From Bacteroidales bacterium (GTDB taxonomy: Bacteria; Bacteroidota; Bacteroidia; Bacteroidales; JAGOPY01): DNA of 11,521 bases. The stretch lies in the NCBI GenBank assembly GCA_030638325.1, contig DAOWEV010000250.1, positions 1 through 11,521 on the forward strand, in the 5' to 3' direction. Below the pieces are notes generated by a model, which worked only from the letters and a program-made list of their open reading frames with translations, had not been told where the DNA came from and ran no database searches. The position numbers were made by a program, and so were the translations under genes. Every line of letters starts with the position of its first letter. Position 1 is the stretch's first letter. Positions 1 through 6,003 of the stretch are shown here, piece by piece.

Positions 1-139
1 AATACTCACCCTCATCACAATTGAGAAGTATGTAAGCAGCCCGAAATGTCTGTGAAGTATGTGAACCTTTGTGTATTATGCTTTTTAGTTCATCAACTTC
101 AGCTTTTGTCAATTTAATAATATAACGTACCATAATCAT
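1..139 (-). CDS. IS630-family transposase, N-terminal part (runs off left edge)
   Basis: An open frame reads leftwards from ATG at 139-137 to base 2 without a stop, giving 46 visible codons. A second in-frame ATG lies at 133-131, so the protein begins MIMVRY or MVRYIIKLTK. The visible residues (LTKAEVDELKSII, then SHTSQTFRAAYILLNCDEGE) resemble the N-terminal helix-turn-helix region of IS630-type transposases, which bind the element ends; the DDE catalytic domain would lie outside the window. The match is from memory of the family, so the superfamily is fairly secure and the exact IS is not. A TAnnTTTG box sits 9 bases upstream of the first ATG. Whether the element is complete cannot be seen. 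Its terminal inverted repeat should lie between 140 and about 250 but could not be identified without the other end. Confidence 0.7.
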   Translation of the reverse strand, partial: MIMVRYIIKLTKAEVDELKSIIHKGSHTSQTFRAAYILLNCDEGEY

Positions 140-147
140 TTTTTGCA

Positions 148-155
148 CAAAGATA
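148..155 (-). promoter_or_regulatory. Bacteroidota -7 box for the IS630-type transposase
   Basis: The minus strand reads TATCTTTG, a perfect match to the Bacteroidota -7 consensus TAnnTTTG, ending 9 bases before the ATG at 139. No good -33 TTTG was seen at the usual distance, so this is a half-supported promoter. If it is real, the leader is almost absent. Confidence 0.45.
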
Positions 156-168
156 CACAAAATATTAT

Positions 169-311
169 GATTGCGTCATAGTATCCTTAACTTAACACTA
201 GTTGCAAGATATAGGTTACGGCAACCTGCAACTTCTTCTCCCAACTGCTAAAAGACGTCCGTATATAAAAAAAACATTGCGAAACATTGCGGAGAGGATT
301 GCGTCATTGCG
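169..311 (+). repeat. Non-coding gap with short direct repeats and a small dyad
   Basis: No gene is visible between 140 and 358. The stretch holds an 11-bp perfect direct repeat (GATTGCGTCAT at 169-179 and 297-307) and four ATTGCG words starting at 276, 286, 298 and 306. A small dyad at 201-232 has GTTGC pairing with GCAAC and an inner AGGTT pairing with AACCT. Weak 7-base periodicity (GGCAACC, TGCAACT) appears around 220-233 and recalls the clearer heptads upstream of the second RAYT. The function is unknown. It may be debris from repeated insertions next to the IS630 element. Confidence 0.4.
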
Positions 312-386
312 GTTAAAGCGGAAAAAACTACAGGATTTCACAAAAAAAGGTCAAATATTATTTTAATGTGCTGGCTTAATTTCTAA

Positions 387-477
387 GGGGCAACGCCCCG
401 TAATGTAATAGCTCAGGGCGAAGTGAAACGAAGCCCTGAGCCAAGGGATTCATATTTGATGCAAGCCCTGAAAGGGC
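387..477 (+). repeat. REP unit L, double-headed, left flank of RAYT 1
   Basis: The order is head hairpin GGGGCAACGCCCC (387-399), a 12-nt spacer ending ATAG (400-411), a large hairpin with stem CTCAGGGC/GCCCTGAG (412-419 with 433-440, extendable by G411-C441) and a 13-nt loop, a 24-nt tail, and a second head GCCCTGAAAGGGC (465-477). The ATAG just 5' of the large stem corresponds to the GTAG-like tetranucleotide known at the 5' foot of enterobacterial REPs. Positions 402-440 are 35/39 identical to the inverted copy at 1015-1053. The unit ends 24 bases past the RAYT stop codon, so it lies in the 3' untranslated region of that transcript. Confidence 0.75.
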
Positions 478-501
478 GGTACCCTCATACATAAAGATTT
501 G

Positions 502-957
502 TCAATCCCATAAATAACGTTCGTCAAAATCAATATTATATTCATAGAAAAATTTACGTAATTCATCTTTAAATGATATTTTCTTTTGATGTTTCGGCTG
601 ATTTTGAATATACCTTTCAACAACCCTTACCTTTGACGACCTCACAGAGAAAGCCCCATATCCTCCTTGCCATGAAAAATTAGTAATGCCTTGTTTTTTA
701 ATCCATTTGGTAGAAGATGTTTTTATTTTCGAAATTAATTCGGAAATAGTAATAGTCCGTGGCAATGTGCACAAAATATGAATATGATCAGCATTAGAAT
801 AAATTTCATTTACATAAGAACCAATATTTGATAATGTTCCTATGACATAAGCGTGTAAATCCTTTCGTATGGCATCTGTGATTAATGGTACTCCATTTTT
901 TGTGGAAAATACACAATGGATATAAACCTTAGATAAACTTTGAGGCATAATCATCAA
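502..957 (-). CDS. REP-associated tyrosine transposase (RAYT 1, Y1/IS200-like)
   Basis: This single-domain protein of about 150 residues belongs to the Y1 transposase / IS200-like HUH superfamily. Such enzymes cut and rejoin single-stranded DNA at hairpin-marked ends. Seen here: the HUH metal-binding motif HIH (58-60, in NADHIHIL), the family motif FSWQGGYGAFSV (about 94-105), and the catalytic tyrosine Y116 in the helix VERYIQNQ, followed by PKHQKK. The C-terminal end DERYLWD is typical of Bacteroidota members. Start codons at 957, 954 and 948 are all in frame; MPQSLSKVYIH (from 948) fits the family N-terminus best. The gene lies between inverted REP units and carries no accessory TnpB. All key residues are present, so it is probably active, or recently so. 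Known RAYTs are thought to spread REP sequences, and the REPs beside this gene are the natural substrates. Confidence 0.9.
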   Translation of the reverse strand: MMIMPQSLSKVYIHCVFSTKNGVPLITDAIRKDLHAYVIGTLSNIGSYVNEIYSNADHIHILCTLPRTITISELISKIKTSSTKWIKKQGITNFSWQGGYGAFSVRSSKVRVVERYIQNQPKHQKKISFKDELRKFFYEYNIDFDERYLWD

Positions 958-976
958 TTTTTAATTATTATCTTTC

Positions 977-1068
977 GGACTTTCAGCCCTTTCATACATT
1001 GGCGTTGTACATCTCACAGGGCTACGTTACACTTCGCCCTGTGCTATTACATTCCATCCCTTCAGGAT
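977..1068 (-). repeat. REP unit R, double-headed, inverted copy at right flank of RAYT 1
   Basis: Read on the minus strand from 1068: a head hairpin (1068-1056, stem ATCCT/GGGAT with one G-U pair), a 12-nt spacer ending ATAG (1055-1044), a large hairpin with stem CACAGGGC/GCCCTGTG (1043-1036 with 1022-1015) and a 13-nt loop, a 25-nt tail, and a second head GGGCTGAAAGTCC (989-977). Against unit L, the base pair T413-A439 has become A-T here (bases 1042 and 1016), which keeps the stem intact. The two loop differences are both A/T swaps. The unit lies in the 5' leader of RAYT 1, between its promoter and start codon. Confidence 0.75.
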
Positions 1069-1086
1069 TATTGTTTTAAATTATTA

Positions 1087-1094
1087 CAAAGATA
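1087..1094 (-). promoter_or_regulatory. Promoter of RAYT 1 (-7 box; -33 in terminal repeat)
   Basis: The minus strand reads TATCTTTG at 1094-1087, a perfect TAnnTTTG. A TTTTG on the same strand at 1121-1117 lies 22 nt upstream and could serve as the -33 element; it is inside the right terminal inverted repeat. Transcription would start near 1080 and run through REP unit R before reaching the RAYT start about 120 nt later, giving a structured leader. Confidence 0.5.
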
Positions 1095-1135
1095 AATCCT
1101 TTTTTAGCCAGCACATCAAAATATTATTATGCCTT

Positions 1136-1170
1136 CATTCCTAATTCCTAATTCCTAATTTCCAATTTCC
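1136..1170 (+). repeat. Heptanucleotide array (CATTCCT/AATTCCT/AATTTCC)
   Basis: Five 7-bp units run in constant phase: CATTCCT, AATTCCT, AATTCCT, AATTTCC, AATTTCC. A possible sixth, ATGCCTT, precedes them at 1129-1135. The array fills the space between the right end of the RAYT cassette and the promoter of the next gene, ending 5 bases before the -7 box. Its role is unknown. It belongs with the other heptad arrays in this window. Confidence 0.7.
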
Positions 1171-1174
1171 TTCC

Positions 1175-1182
1175 TATCTTTG
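1175..1182 (+). promoter_or_regulatory. Bacteroidota -7 box for the phosphopantetheinyl transferase gene
   Basis: TATCTTTG matches TAnnTTTG exactly and lies 20 bases before the ATG at 1203. The -33 region falls inside the AT-rich heptad array and has no TTTG, so the array may have replaced the original upstream sequence. Confidence 0.5.
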
Positions 1183-1202
1183 CGCTTCAACACAAAAACG
1201 AA

Positions 1203-1859
1203 ATGCCCGTTATTGAGAGCCGCATAATTGATGATTCAACACTACTGGGGGTCTGGGAAATTACAGAGTCATCAGATGAGTTATTATCTTCACTGACATT
1301 AACAAAGCATGAACAGCAATTTTTCAATGGATTCAGGACCGATCTGCGCAAAAAGCAATGGCTGGCATACAGGCTGCTGATCCAAAAACTCTTTCCGGAC
1401 AGGAATTTCACTGTGGCTTATGATAAAAACGGCAAGCCTTATCTTGAAAATTCAAATCATCATATATCTGTCACCCATACGGGTCAATATGCGGCCTGCA
1501 TCATAAGCACCACTAAAAGAGTGGGCATCGATATAGAAATGGTAAAACCGCGCATTGATAAAGTCAGGCATAAGTTTTTAAGTCCCAGTGAACTCTCACA
1601 TATTCCGGAAGGACAAAAACTGGAAATACTTACCATTTACTGGTGTGCCAAAGAAGCTTTGTACAAACTTCATGGAAAAAAGCAATTGGATTTCATCAAA
1701 AATATAAAAGTCCCGGATTTTACATTTGACAATACCGGGGAATTCGAAGCAGAAATCACTACCACAGGTAGTTACGGAACATATAGAATCTGTTATGAAC
1801 TATTTAAAGAGACTGCCCTGGTATATGTTTTGGATAAAAGAGAGGACTCAACCAAATGA
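1203..1859 (+). CDS. 4'-phosphopantetheinyl transferase superfamily protein (Sfp/AcpT type)
   Basis: This cytoplasmic enzyme would transfer the phosphopantetheine arm of coenzyme A to a serine of an apo carrier protein. At 218 residues it has the two-lobed Sfp-type size. Visible motifs: ISVTHTGQYAA (88-98), corresponding to the HxSHS-like CoA-binding segment; VGIDIE (107-112) with the Mg-binding acidic pair D110 and E112; and IYWCAKEALYKLHGK (145-159), the WxxKEA motif with K150 and E151. The ATG at 1203 follows a -7 box by 20 bases and leaves a complete N-terminal lobe. The pcrB-type gene begins 31 nt downstream, a pairing I recall from other Bacteroidota. Which carrier it serves (fatty acid synthase ACP or a secondary-metabolite carrier) cannot be told from sequence; no polyketide or peptide synthetase genes are nearby. 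Confidence 0.92.
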   Translation: MPVIESRIIDDSTLLGVWEITESSDELLSSLTLTKHEQQFFNGFRTDLRKKQWLAYRLLIQKLFPDRNFTVAYDKNGKPYLENSNHHISVTHTGQYAACIISTTKRVGIDIEMVKPRIDKVRHKFLSPSELSHIPEGQKLEILTIYWCAKEALYKLHGKKQLDFIKNIKVPDFTFDNTGEFEAEITTTGSYGTYRICYELFKETALVYVLDKREDSTK

Positions 1860-1864
1860 ATGAT

Positions 1865-1872
1865 TATTTTTG
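1865..1872 (+). promoter_or_regulatory. Possible -7 box before the PcrB-type gene
   Basis: TATTTTTG fits TAnnTTTG and ends 18 bases before the ATG at 1891, just after the upstream stop. No -33 TTTG was found at normal spacing, so the pcrB-type gene may have its own weak promoter as well as readthrough. Confidence 0.35.
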
Positions 1873-1890
1873 CATCTGAAGCTTTAGTTT

Positions 1891-2619
1891 ATGAACATTT
1901 ACGACAACATTAATAATTCTGAGAAGAAACAGTTTGCGGTATTGATCGATCCGGATAAAAACACTGCTGAAAATGTTGTCAGCACTGCACTTTCTGCTTC
2001 AGAAGCAGGTGTTGATTACCTGTTTATCGGGGGCAGCCTGCTCACCGAAAATCATCTCACCAGATACATAGGCCTTATAAAAGAGAACTGCAATATTCCC
2101 GTAGTCATTTTTCCGGGCAGTATCAGCCAGGTCAGCCCCGGTGCAGACGCTATCTTGTTACTTTCACTTATTTCCGGCCGGAATGCAGACTTACTGATTG
2201 GAAAGCATGTTATTGCCGCTCCTATACTCAGGAAAAGCGGTCTTGAAATATTACCTGTGGGGTATATGCTCGTTGAAAGTGGTTCTCTGACTACAGCTTT
2301 ATACATAAGCAATACTTTACCTATTCCTCATGACAAAGATGATATCGCAGCCTGTACAGCCATGGCAGGTGAAATGCTTGGATTGAAGCTGATCTACATG
2401 GATTCCGGCAGCGGCGCGCGGAAACCGGTGTCACCAGCCATGATCTCAAAGGTTAAATCCAGCATAAAAATACCTTTGATCGTGGGCGGAGGGATCCGGG
2501 ATCCTGAACAGGCACAACAGGCTTGCCGGGCCGGGGCCAATGTTGTTGTCATTGGCAATGCTATTGAGAAAGACCCTTCACTGATACAGGAAATGGCTGA
2601 GGCGATTGCAAAAGCATAA
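1891..2619 (+). CDS. pcrB: Geranylgeranylglyceryl phosphate synthase family protein (PcrB/GGGPS)
   Basis: This cytoplasmic TIM-barrel prenyltransferase would join a polyprenyl diphosphate to sn-glycerol-1-phosphate, forming an archaeal-type ether lipid precursor. The 242 residues carry the family landmarks in order: LIDPDK (18-23) at strand 1, FIGGS (45-49), VVIFPGS (71-77) with the diphosphate-side loop, YMDSGSGA (169-176), the phosphate-binding VGGGIRDPE (198-206) and VVIGNAIE (219-226). Bacteroidota members belong to a distinct group of GGGPS; some have been shown to use geranylgeranyl diphosphate, while Firmicutes PcrB uses heptaprenyl diphosphate. Chain length here is therefore inferred to be C20 but not proven. 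No glycerol-1-phosphate dehydrogenase or second prenyltransferase is in the window. The gene is followed directly by a REP unit, which may shape the 3' end of the transcript. Confidence 0.92.
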   Translation: MNIYDNINNSEKKQFAVLIDPDKNTAENVVSTALSASEAGVDYLFIGGSLLTENHLTRYIGLIKENCNIPVVIFPGSISQVSPGADAILLLSLISGRNADLLIGKHVIAAPILRKSGLEILPVGYMLVESGSLTTALYISNTLPIPHDKDDIAACTAMAGEMLGLKLIYMDSGSGARKPVSPAMISKVKSSIKIPLIVGGGIRDPEQAQQACRAGANVVVIGNAIEKDPSLIQEMAEAIAKA

Positions 2620-2637
2620 ATAGTGTCTGTTTATAAA

Positions 2638-2719
2638 GTCCCGATAGGGACGAAATATTTGTAGCCCCGAATAAAATTCGGGGTTATGAATGAGCGAGTT
2701 ACAAAAGCCCTGTAGGGGC
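2638..2719 (+). repeat. REP unit B, double-headed, downstream of pcrB
   Basis: The head hairpin is GTCCCGATAGGGAC (2638-2651). It is followed by a 13-nt spacer ending GTAG (2652-2664), a large hairpin CCCCGAAT/ATTCGGGG with an AAA loop (2665-2683), a 23-nt tail and a second head GCCCTGTAGGGGC (2707-2719). Both heads are followed by GAAATATT, so the head plus its 3' flank forms a direct repeat (2637-2659 and 2706-2728). The GTAG immediately before the large stem is the classic REP tetranucleotide. The unit lies 18 nt after the pcrB stop. It may act as a terminator or mRNA stabiliser, but there is no U-tract. Confidence 0.75.
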
Positions 2720-2767
2720 GAAATATTAAAATCATCGATTATACAGTCAAACTCCAAATAGATTCCT

Positions 2768-3370
2768 ATGAAAAAATATTTTTTACTACTCCTTGTTCTT
2801 TTAGGGCTGAATACCATCGCGCAGGATAAACTGTTGCAGGTACCCGGCGAGATGAGAATGAGACCCTGGCTGGAAAGTGAGGAACACATTATATGGGACC
2901 ATTCCATTACGCTTGTCTTTGGAGAAAAAGTGACTGCTTACAGGCATATGAACGTTGGAGAATTCACCACCCTTGCTTACCAGTCGCCCGCACAAATCGC
3001 AGACTCGGTAAACAAACTTGCCGTACAGGAAAACTGGACTGAAGAGAAGCTGAAGAGCGAGCTTGACAGGTACCTGAAAGAAGCTCCGGGAGGCCGTATC
3101 TTTTTATACCTGACGAGGTACACTGAAAGTGATGCGAACACCAAATGGTATTTCATCATTGTCAGAGACGAACATGATGAGAAGGTGCTGGAACAGCAAC
3201 TTGGGTACCAGTCACCTGAAATGCCTGAAGGAGATGGTTGGTGGAATTATTATGAGATCTTACTGGAAAAGAAGGTCCCGATGCCGTTCAGGCTCTATCT
3301 GAATAAAAATGTAAGCCCGCATCTTTCTGATTTTATGTTTCGTATCAAACCCGTGGATAAAGAGAGATGA
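2768..3370 (+). CDS. Exported protein of unknown function
   Basis: The protein has 200 residues. MKKYFLLLLVLLGLNTIAQ is a typical cleavable signal peptide without a lipobox cysteine, so the mature protein should be periplasmic or secreted. It has no further membrane segment. The mature part has hydrophobic stretches such as HSITLVFGEKVTAY, TKWYFIIVRDEHD and WWNYYEILLEKKVPMPFRLYLNKN, which look like beta strands, around a charged helix-like region (about residues 78-105, VNKLAVQENWTEEKLKSELD and onward). There are no cysteines. I do not recognise the family. It stands alone between a REP unit and a repeat-rich gap. The last bases, including the stop codon at 3368-3370, lie within the first unit of a heptad array, so the array may have altered or extended the original C-terminus (PVDKER). 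Confidence 0.75.
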   Translation: MKKYFLLLLVLLGLNTIAQDKLLQVPGEMRMRPWLESEEHIIWDHSITLVFGEKVTAYRHMNVGEFTTLAYQSPAQIADSVNKLAVQENWTEEKLKSELDRYLKEAPGGRIFLYLTRYTESDANTKWYFIIVRDEHDEKVLEQQLGYQSPEMPEGDGWWNYYEILLEKKVPMPFRLYLNKNVSPHLSDFMFRIKPVDKER

Positions 3371-3447
3371 GAGTTGAGAGATGGAAGTCCGAAGACCGAA
3401 GTCGGAAGACCGAAGACGTGAGGGGTGTAGCGTGAGATGTGAGAAGA
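3364..3447 (+). repeat. Long purine-rich heptad array, 12 units, overlapping a stop codon
   Basis: From 3364 the sequence can be read in constant 7-bp phase for 84 bases: GAGATGA, GAGTTGA, GAGATGG, AAGTCCG, AAGACCG, AAGTCGG, AAGACCG, AAGACGT, GAGGGGT, GTAGCGT, GAGATGT, GAGAAGA. The middle units (3385-3419) are the most alike. The TGA stop of the preceding gene is inside the first unit. The array is nearly free of T in its core and has strong purine strand asymmetry. Confidence 0.7.
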
Positions 3448-3505
3448 AATTGGAAGAAGAATACGACTTGTTTATTAAACATTATCAACACAACTTTGAA
3501 AAAAA

Positions 3506-3697
3506 TAAGGTAATAAGGTTTTAGGTCGCGTTTCAAATTATTTTTCTACTAAGGTTAATGGTTGGGAATAAGGTTTTTATTACTAAACATAGGGTTTGTT
3601 TAAGGATTGCTGCATATTTTCAGAACCTTATTTTTACAAAATCCTAAAACCTTAGTAGTAAAATATAACGGCCACCTTACAAACCTTATTAACCTTA
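3506..3697. repeat. Inverted cluster of TAAGGT words in intergenic region
   Basis: TAAGGT occurs on the plus strand at 3506, 3514, 3550 and 3569, with the variant TAAGGA at 3601. Its complement ACCTTA occurs at 3625, 3649, 3674, 3683 and 3692, the last three at an exact 9-bp period. Perfect inverted pairs include TAAGGTTTTAGG (3514-3525) with CCTAAAACCTTA (3643-3654) and CTACTAAGGTT (3546-3556) with AACCTTAGTAG (3648-3658). The whole block is therefore an imperfect dyad centred near 3600 and is non-coding. It could be an operator-like site for the S9 peptidase gene starting at 3864 or a miniature mobile element; the sequence does not decide which. Confidence 0.55.
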
Positions 3698-3778
3698 TTG
3701 AAGACATAGTTTGTTAAAAGATATAATAAACTGATCAAAAATAGATAAGGATTATTAAATGAAACGGGAAATAATAAA

Positions 3779-3820
3779 AAGTCCGAAGTCGGAAAACGGG
3801 AGACGGAAACAGGAAAGAGA
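3779..3820 (+). repeat. Second purine-rich heptad array (6 units)
   Basis: Units in constant phase: AAGTCCG, AAGTCGG, AAAACGG, GAGACGG, AAACAGG, AAAGAGA. It shares CCGAAGTCGGAA (3783-3794) with the first array (3396-3407), so the TAAGGT cluster is bracketed by related repeats. It ends 43 bases before the S9 peptidase start, within its likely leader or promoter region. No convincing TAnnTTTG box was seen between 3700 and 3863. Confidence 0.6.
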
Positions 3821-3863
3821 CAATTTACAACTGATAACCTAAAGTATCAATAAAATTAAGATC

Positions 3864-6002
3864 ATGAACATCAAAACCGCCTTCCTTTTAACCCTAAGTG
3901 TTATTATTTCTGCTATTTCTTTTTCCCAGGACAAGCAGCTTAGTCTGGAAGATGCTTCCTATATGAACCGGGATCTTTTTCCTCAAAGCCTTAGAAACCT
4001 TCAATGGAGAGGGGAAAGTGACTTCTTTGCATACGTGAAAAAGGATGCTCTTGTAAGCGGAAAAGCCGGTTCAATAAAAAGGGATACTTTATTAAAGTTA
4101 GACGATGTTAACAAAGAGCTTCAGATCTTTGAATTAAAACCGCTGAAAAGCTTTCCCCGGATCACCTGGATTGAAAAGGACAAATTCTTTTTTTCGAATA
4201 GCCACAAGCTGTTTTTGTTCAGCATTAAAGACAGGTATTTGCAAGAGGTGAACAACTACGCTGATAATGCCGAAAACATTGAATATGACCTGTCCAACTT
4301 TAATGTTGCCTATACAGTTGATAACAACCTGTTCCTGGCAAAGAGAGGGAAGCAGTTACAGATCACCAACGATGACGACCCCGGCATTGTGAACGGTCAG
4401 ACTGTGCACCGGGTCGAGTTCGGCATAAACAAAGGAATTTTCTGGTCACCAGAAGCCAATTACCTGGCATTCTACAGAAAAGATGAAACCATGGTCAGCG
4501 ATTATCCCATGGTAGATATCACACAAAGAATCGCTGAAGTTGAGAATATAAAATACCCGATGGCAGGAATGGCCAGCCATGAAGTGACCCTTGGTGTTTA
4601 CGATATTTCTAACGGCACAACCGTCTTTATGAAAACCGGGGAACCGAAAGATCAATATCTTACAAGTATTGCCTGGGATCCCGGCGAAGAATATATTTAT
4701 ATTGCCCTGCTGAACAGGGATCAGGATCATCTGAAACTCAATAAATATGATGTTAAAACCGGAGCCCTGGTACATACCTTATTTGAAGAAATCCATGATA
4801 AATATGTTGAGCCCGAACATCCGCTGTATTTCCTGAACGACCATCCCGGCAGGTTTATCTGGTTCAGTGAAAGAGACGGGTATGACCACCTTTATTTATA
4901 TGATACTGACGGTAATCTTATTAAACAACTTACTGATGGTGATTGGGTGGTGAAGGCATTGCTGGGATTTGACCCAAAAGACAGCAGGGCATATTTTCTG
5001 GCAACCCGTGAAAGTCCCCTGAACCGCGATATCTATTCCGTTGACCTGGAAACCAAAGAGATCACTATGATCTCCAATATTCCCGGTACACACAGGGCCT
5101 ATTTAAACAAGAATGGCAAATACCTGATCGATAGTTACAGCGACACGCTTGTGAGCAGGAGATATAATGTGGTCAGTCACCGCGGCAAGGTATTACAATC
5201 CCTGTTTACTTCGGAAAATACATTGGAAGACTATATGCTGGGAGACATGAAGATATTCAAATTGCAGGCAGAGAACGGCACGGATCTCTATTGCCGTATG
5301 ATCCTTCCCCCGTATTTTGACCCTGAAAAGAAATATCCCGCTATCGTATATGTTTACGGAGGTCCGCATGCGCAACTTGTCACCAACTCCTGGTTGGGAG
5401 GCGCCGGGCTGTTCCTGAATTACCTCGCCCAGCAGGGAACCATCATCTTTACCTTGGATAACAGGGGATCTGCAAACCGGGGACTGGAGTTTGAACAAGC
5501 CATTTTCAGAAACCTGGGAAACCTGGAAGTGGCAGATCAAATGACCGGTGTTCAATTTCTGAAGGGACTCCCCTACGTTGATGCAAACAGAATAGGCGTA
5601 AATGGCTGGAGTTACGGGGGATTTTTGACCATCTCCCTGATGCTGAAACACCCCGGTGATTTTAAGGCAGGTGTTTGTGGCGGGCCTGTTACCGACTGGC
5701 AATACTATGAAGTGATGTACGGGGAGCGCTATATGGATACGCCTGAATCCAACCCGGAAGGATATGATAGCGCCAACTTGTTGAATTATGCCGATCAGTT
5801 AAAAGGCGACCTGCTTATCATCCATGGCACAGAGGATCCAACCGTAGTATGGCAACAAAGCCTGGTTCTTATCCGAAAGTTTATTGAAGAAGGTATACAG
5901 GTTGATTATTTTGTATACCCCGGTCACGGGCATGGGGTCGGAGGCAAAGACCGCCTGCATCTGAACCGGAAAATTGAAAAATATTTTAAGGAACATCTCT
6001 AA
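3864..6002 (+). CDS. S9 family prolyl oligopeptidase, dipeptidyl-peptidase IV-like, exported
   Basis: This serine peptidase has 712 residues, the usual S9B size. An N-terminal signal peptide (MNIKTAFLLTLSVIISAISFSQ) sends it to the periplasm or surface. Residues about 40-450 form the beta-propeller; 460-712 form the alpha/beta-hydrolase domain. The catalytic triad is visible: S583 in GWSYGG, D658 in HGTEDPT and H690 in PGHGHGVGG. DPP IV enzymes remove X-Pro or X-Ala dipeptides from peptide N-termini and hold the substrate amino group with a Glu-Glu pair in the propeller. The matching segment here is VHRVEFGINKGIFWSP (181-196), which has only one Glu (E185), so strict DPP IV specificity is not assured. 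It is the first gene of a tight run: the next start codon is one base after its stop. A repeat-rich gap lies upstream. Confidence 0.9.
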   Translation: MNIKTAFLLTLSVIISAISFSQDKQLSLEDASYMNRDLFPQSLRNLQWRGESDFFAYVKKDALVSGKAGSIKRDTLLKLDDVNKELQIFELKPLKSFPRITWIEKDKFFFSNSHKLFLFSIKDRYLQEVNNYADNAENIEYDLSNFNVAYTVDNNLFLAKRGKQLQITNDDDPGIVNGQTVHRVEFGINKGIFWSPEANYLAFYRKDETMVSDYPMVDITQRIAEVENIKYPMAGMASHEVTLGVYDISNGTTVFMKTGEPKDQYLTSIAWDPGEEYIYIALLNRDQDHLKLNKYDVKTGALVHTLFEEIHDKYVEPEHPLYFLNDHPGRFIWFSERDGYDHLYLYDTDGNLIKQLTDGDWVVKALLGFDPKDSRAYFLATRESPLNRDIYSVDLETKEITMISNIPGTHRAYLNKNGKYLIDSYSDTLVSRRYNVVSHRGKVLQSLFTSENTLEDYMLGDMKIFKLQAENGTDLYCRMILPPYFDPEKKYPAIVYVYGGPHAQLVTNSWLGGAGLFLNYLAQQGTIIFTLDNRGSANRGLEFEQAIFRNLGNLEVADQMTGVQFLKGLPYVDANRIGVNGWSYGGFLTISLMLKHPGDFKAGVCGGPVTDWQYYEVMYGERYMDTPESNPEGYDSANLLNYADQLKGDLLIIHGTEDPTVVWQQSLVLIRKFIEEGIQVDYFVYPGHGHGVGGKDRLHLNRKIEKYFKEHL

Positions 6003-6003
6003 A

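Larger units (their letters stand above)
359..1123. mobile_element. RAYT cassette bounded by imperfect terminal inverted repeats
   Basis: ATGTGCTGGCT at 366-376 is repeated perfectly in inverted orientation at 1106-1116. Extending outward gives 17 of 18 matches (359-376 against 1106-1123). Inside, in mirror order from both ends, lie a 13-nt head hairpin, a 12-nt spacer, a large REP hairpin, a tail, a second head hairpin and then the RAYT gene. The symmetry suggests the 765-bp segment is one unit that was mobilised, or is being maintained, as a whole. Known RAYTs are single-copy genes flanked by inverted REPs and do not carry DDE-type terminal repeats, so the outer repeats could instead be further REP-related sequence. 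No target-site duplication could be confirmed; the flanks are AT-rich. Confidence 0.6.

Noticed and set aside
387..477. CRISPR array or riboswitch explanation for the hairpin series
   Set aside because: There are no identical direct repeats with unique spacers; the units are palindromes of differing sequence, found both downstream and upstream of genes, which fits REP elements.
1187..1411. 74-codon minus-strand frame opposite the phosphopantetheinyl transferase
   Set aside because: Antisense to a well-supported gene, with no motif and no promoter.
2638..2683. Simple rho-independent terminator after pcrB
   Set aside because: The hairpins are strong, but no U-tract follows either stem, and the same layout recurs in places that are not gene ends. 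A termination side effect remains possible.
5193..5702. 169-codon minus-strand open frame opposite the S9 peptidase
   Set aside because: It is antisense to the highly conserved catalytic domain and has no start signal or family resemblance.
5974..6003. Upstream ATG giving a 10-residue longer DUF4838 protein that overlaps the S9 peptidase gene
   Set aside because: The ATG at 6004 gives a clean lipoprotein signal peptide with the cysteine at position 20; the extension would place extra polar residues before it.
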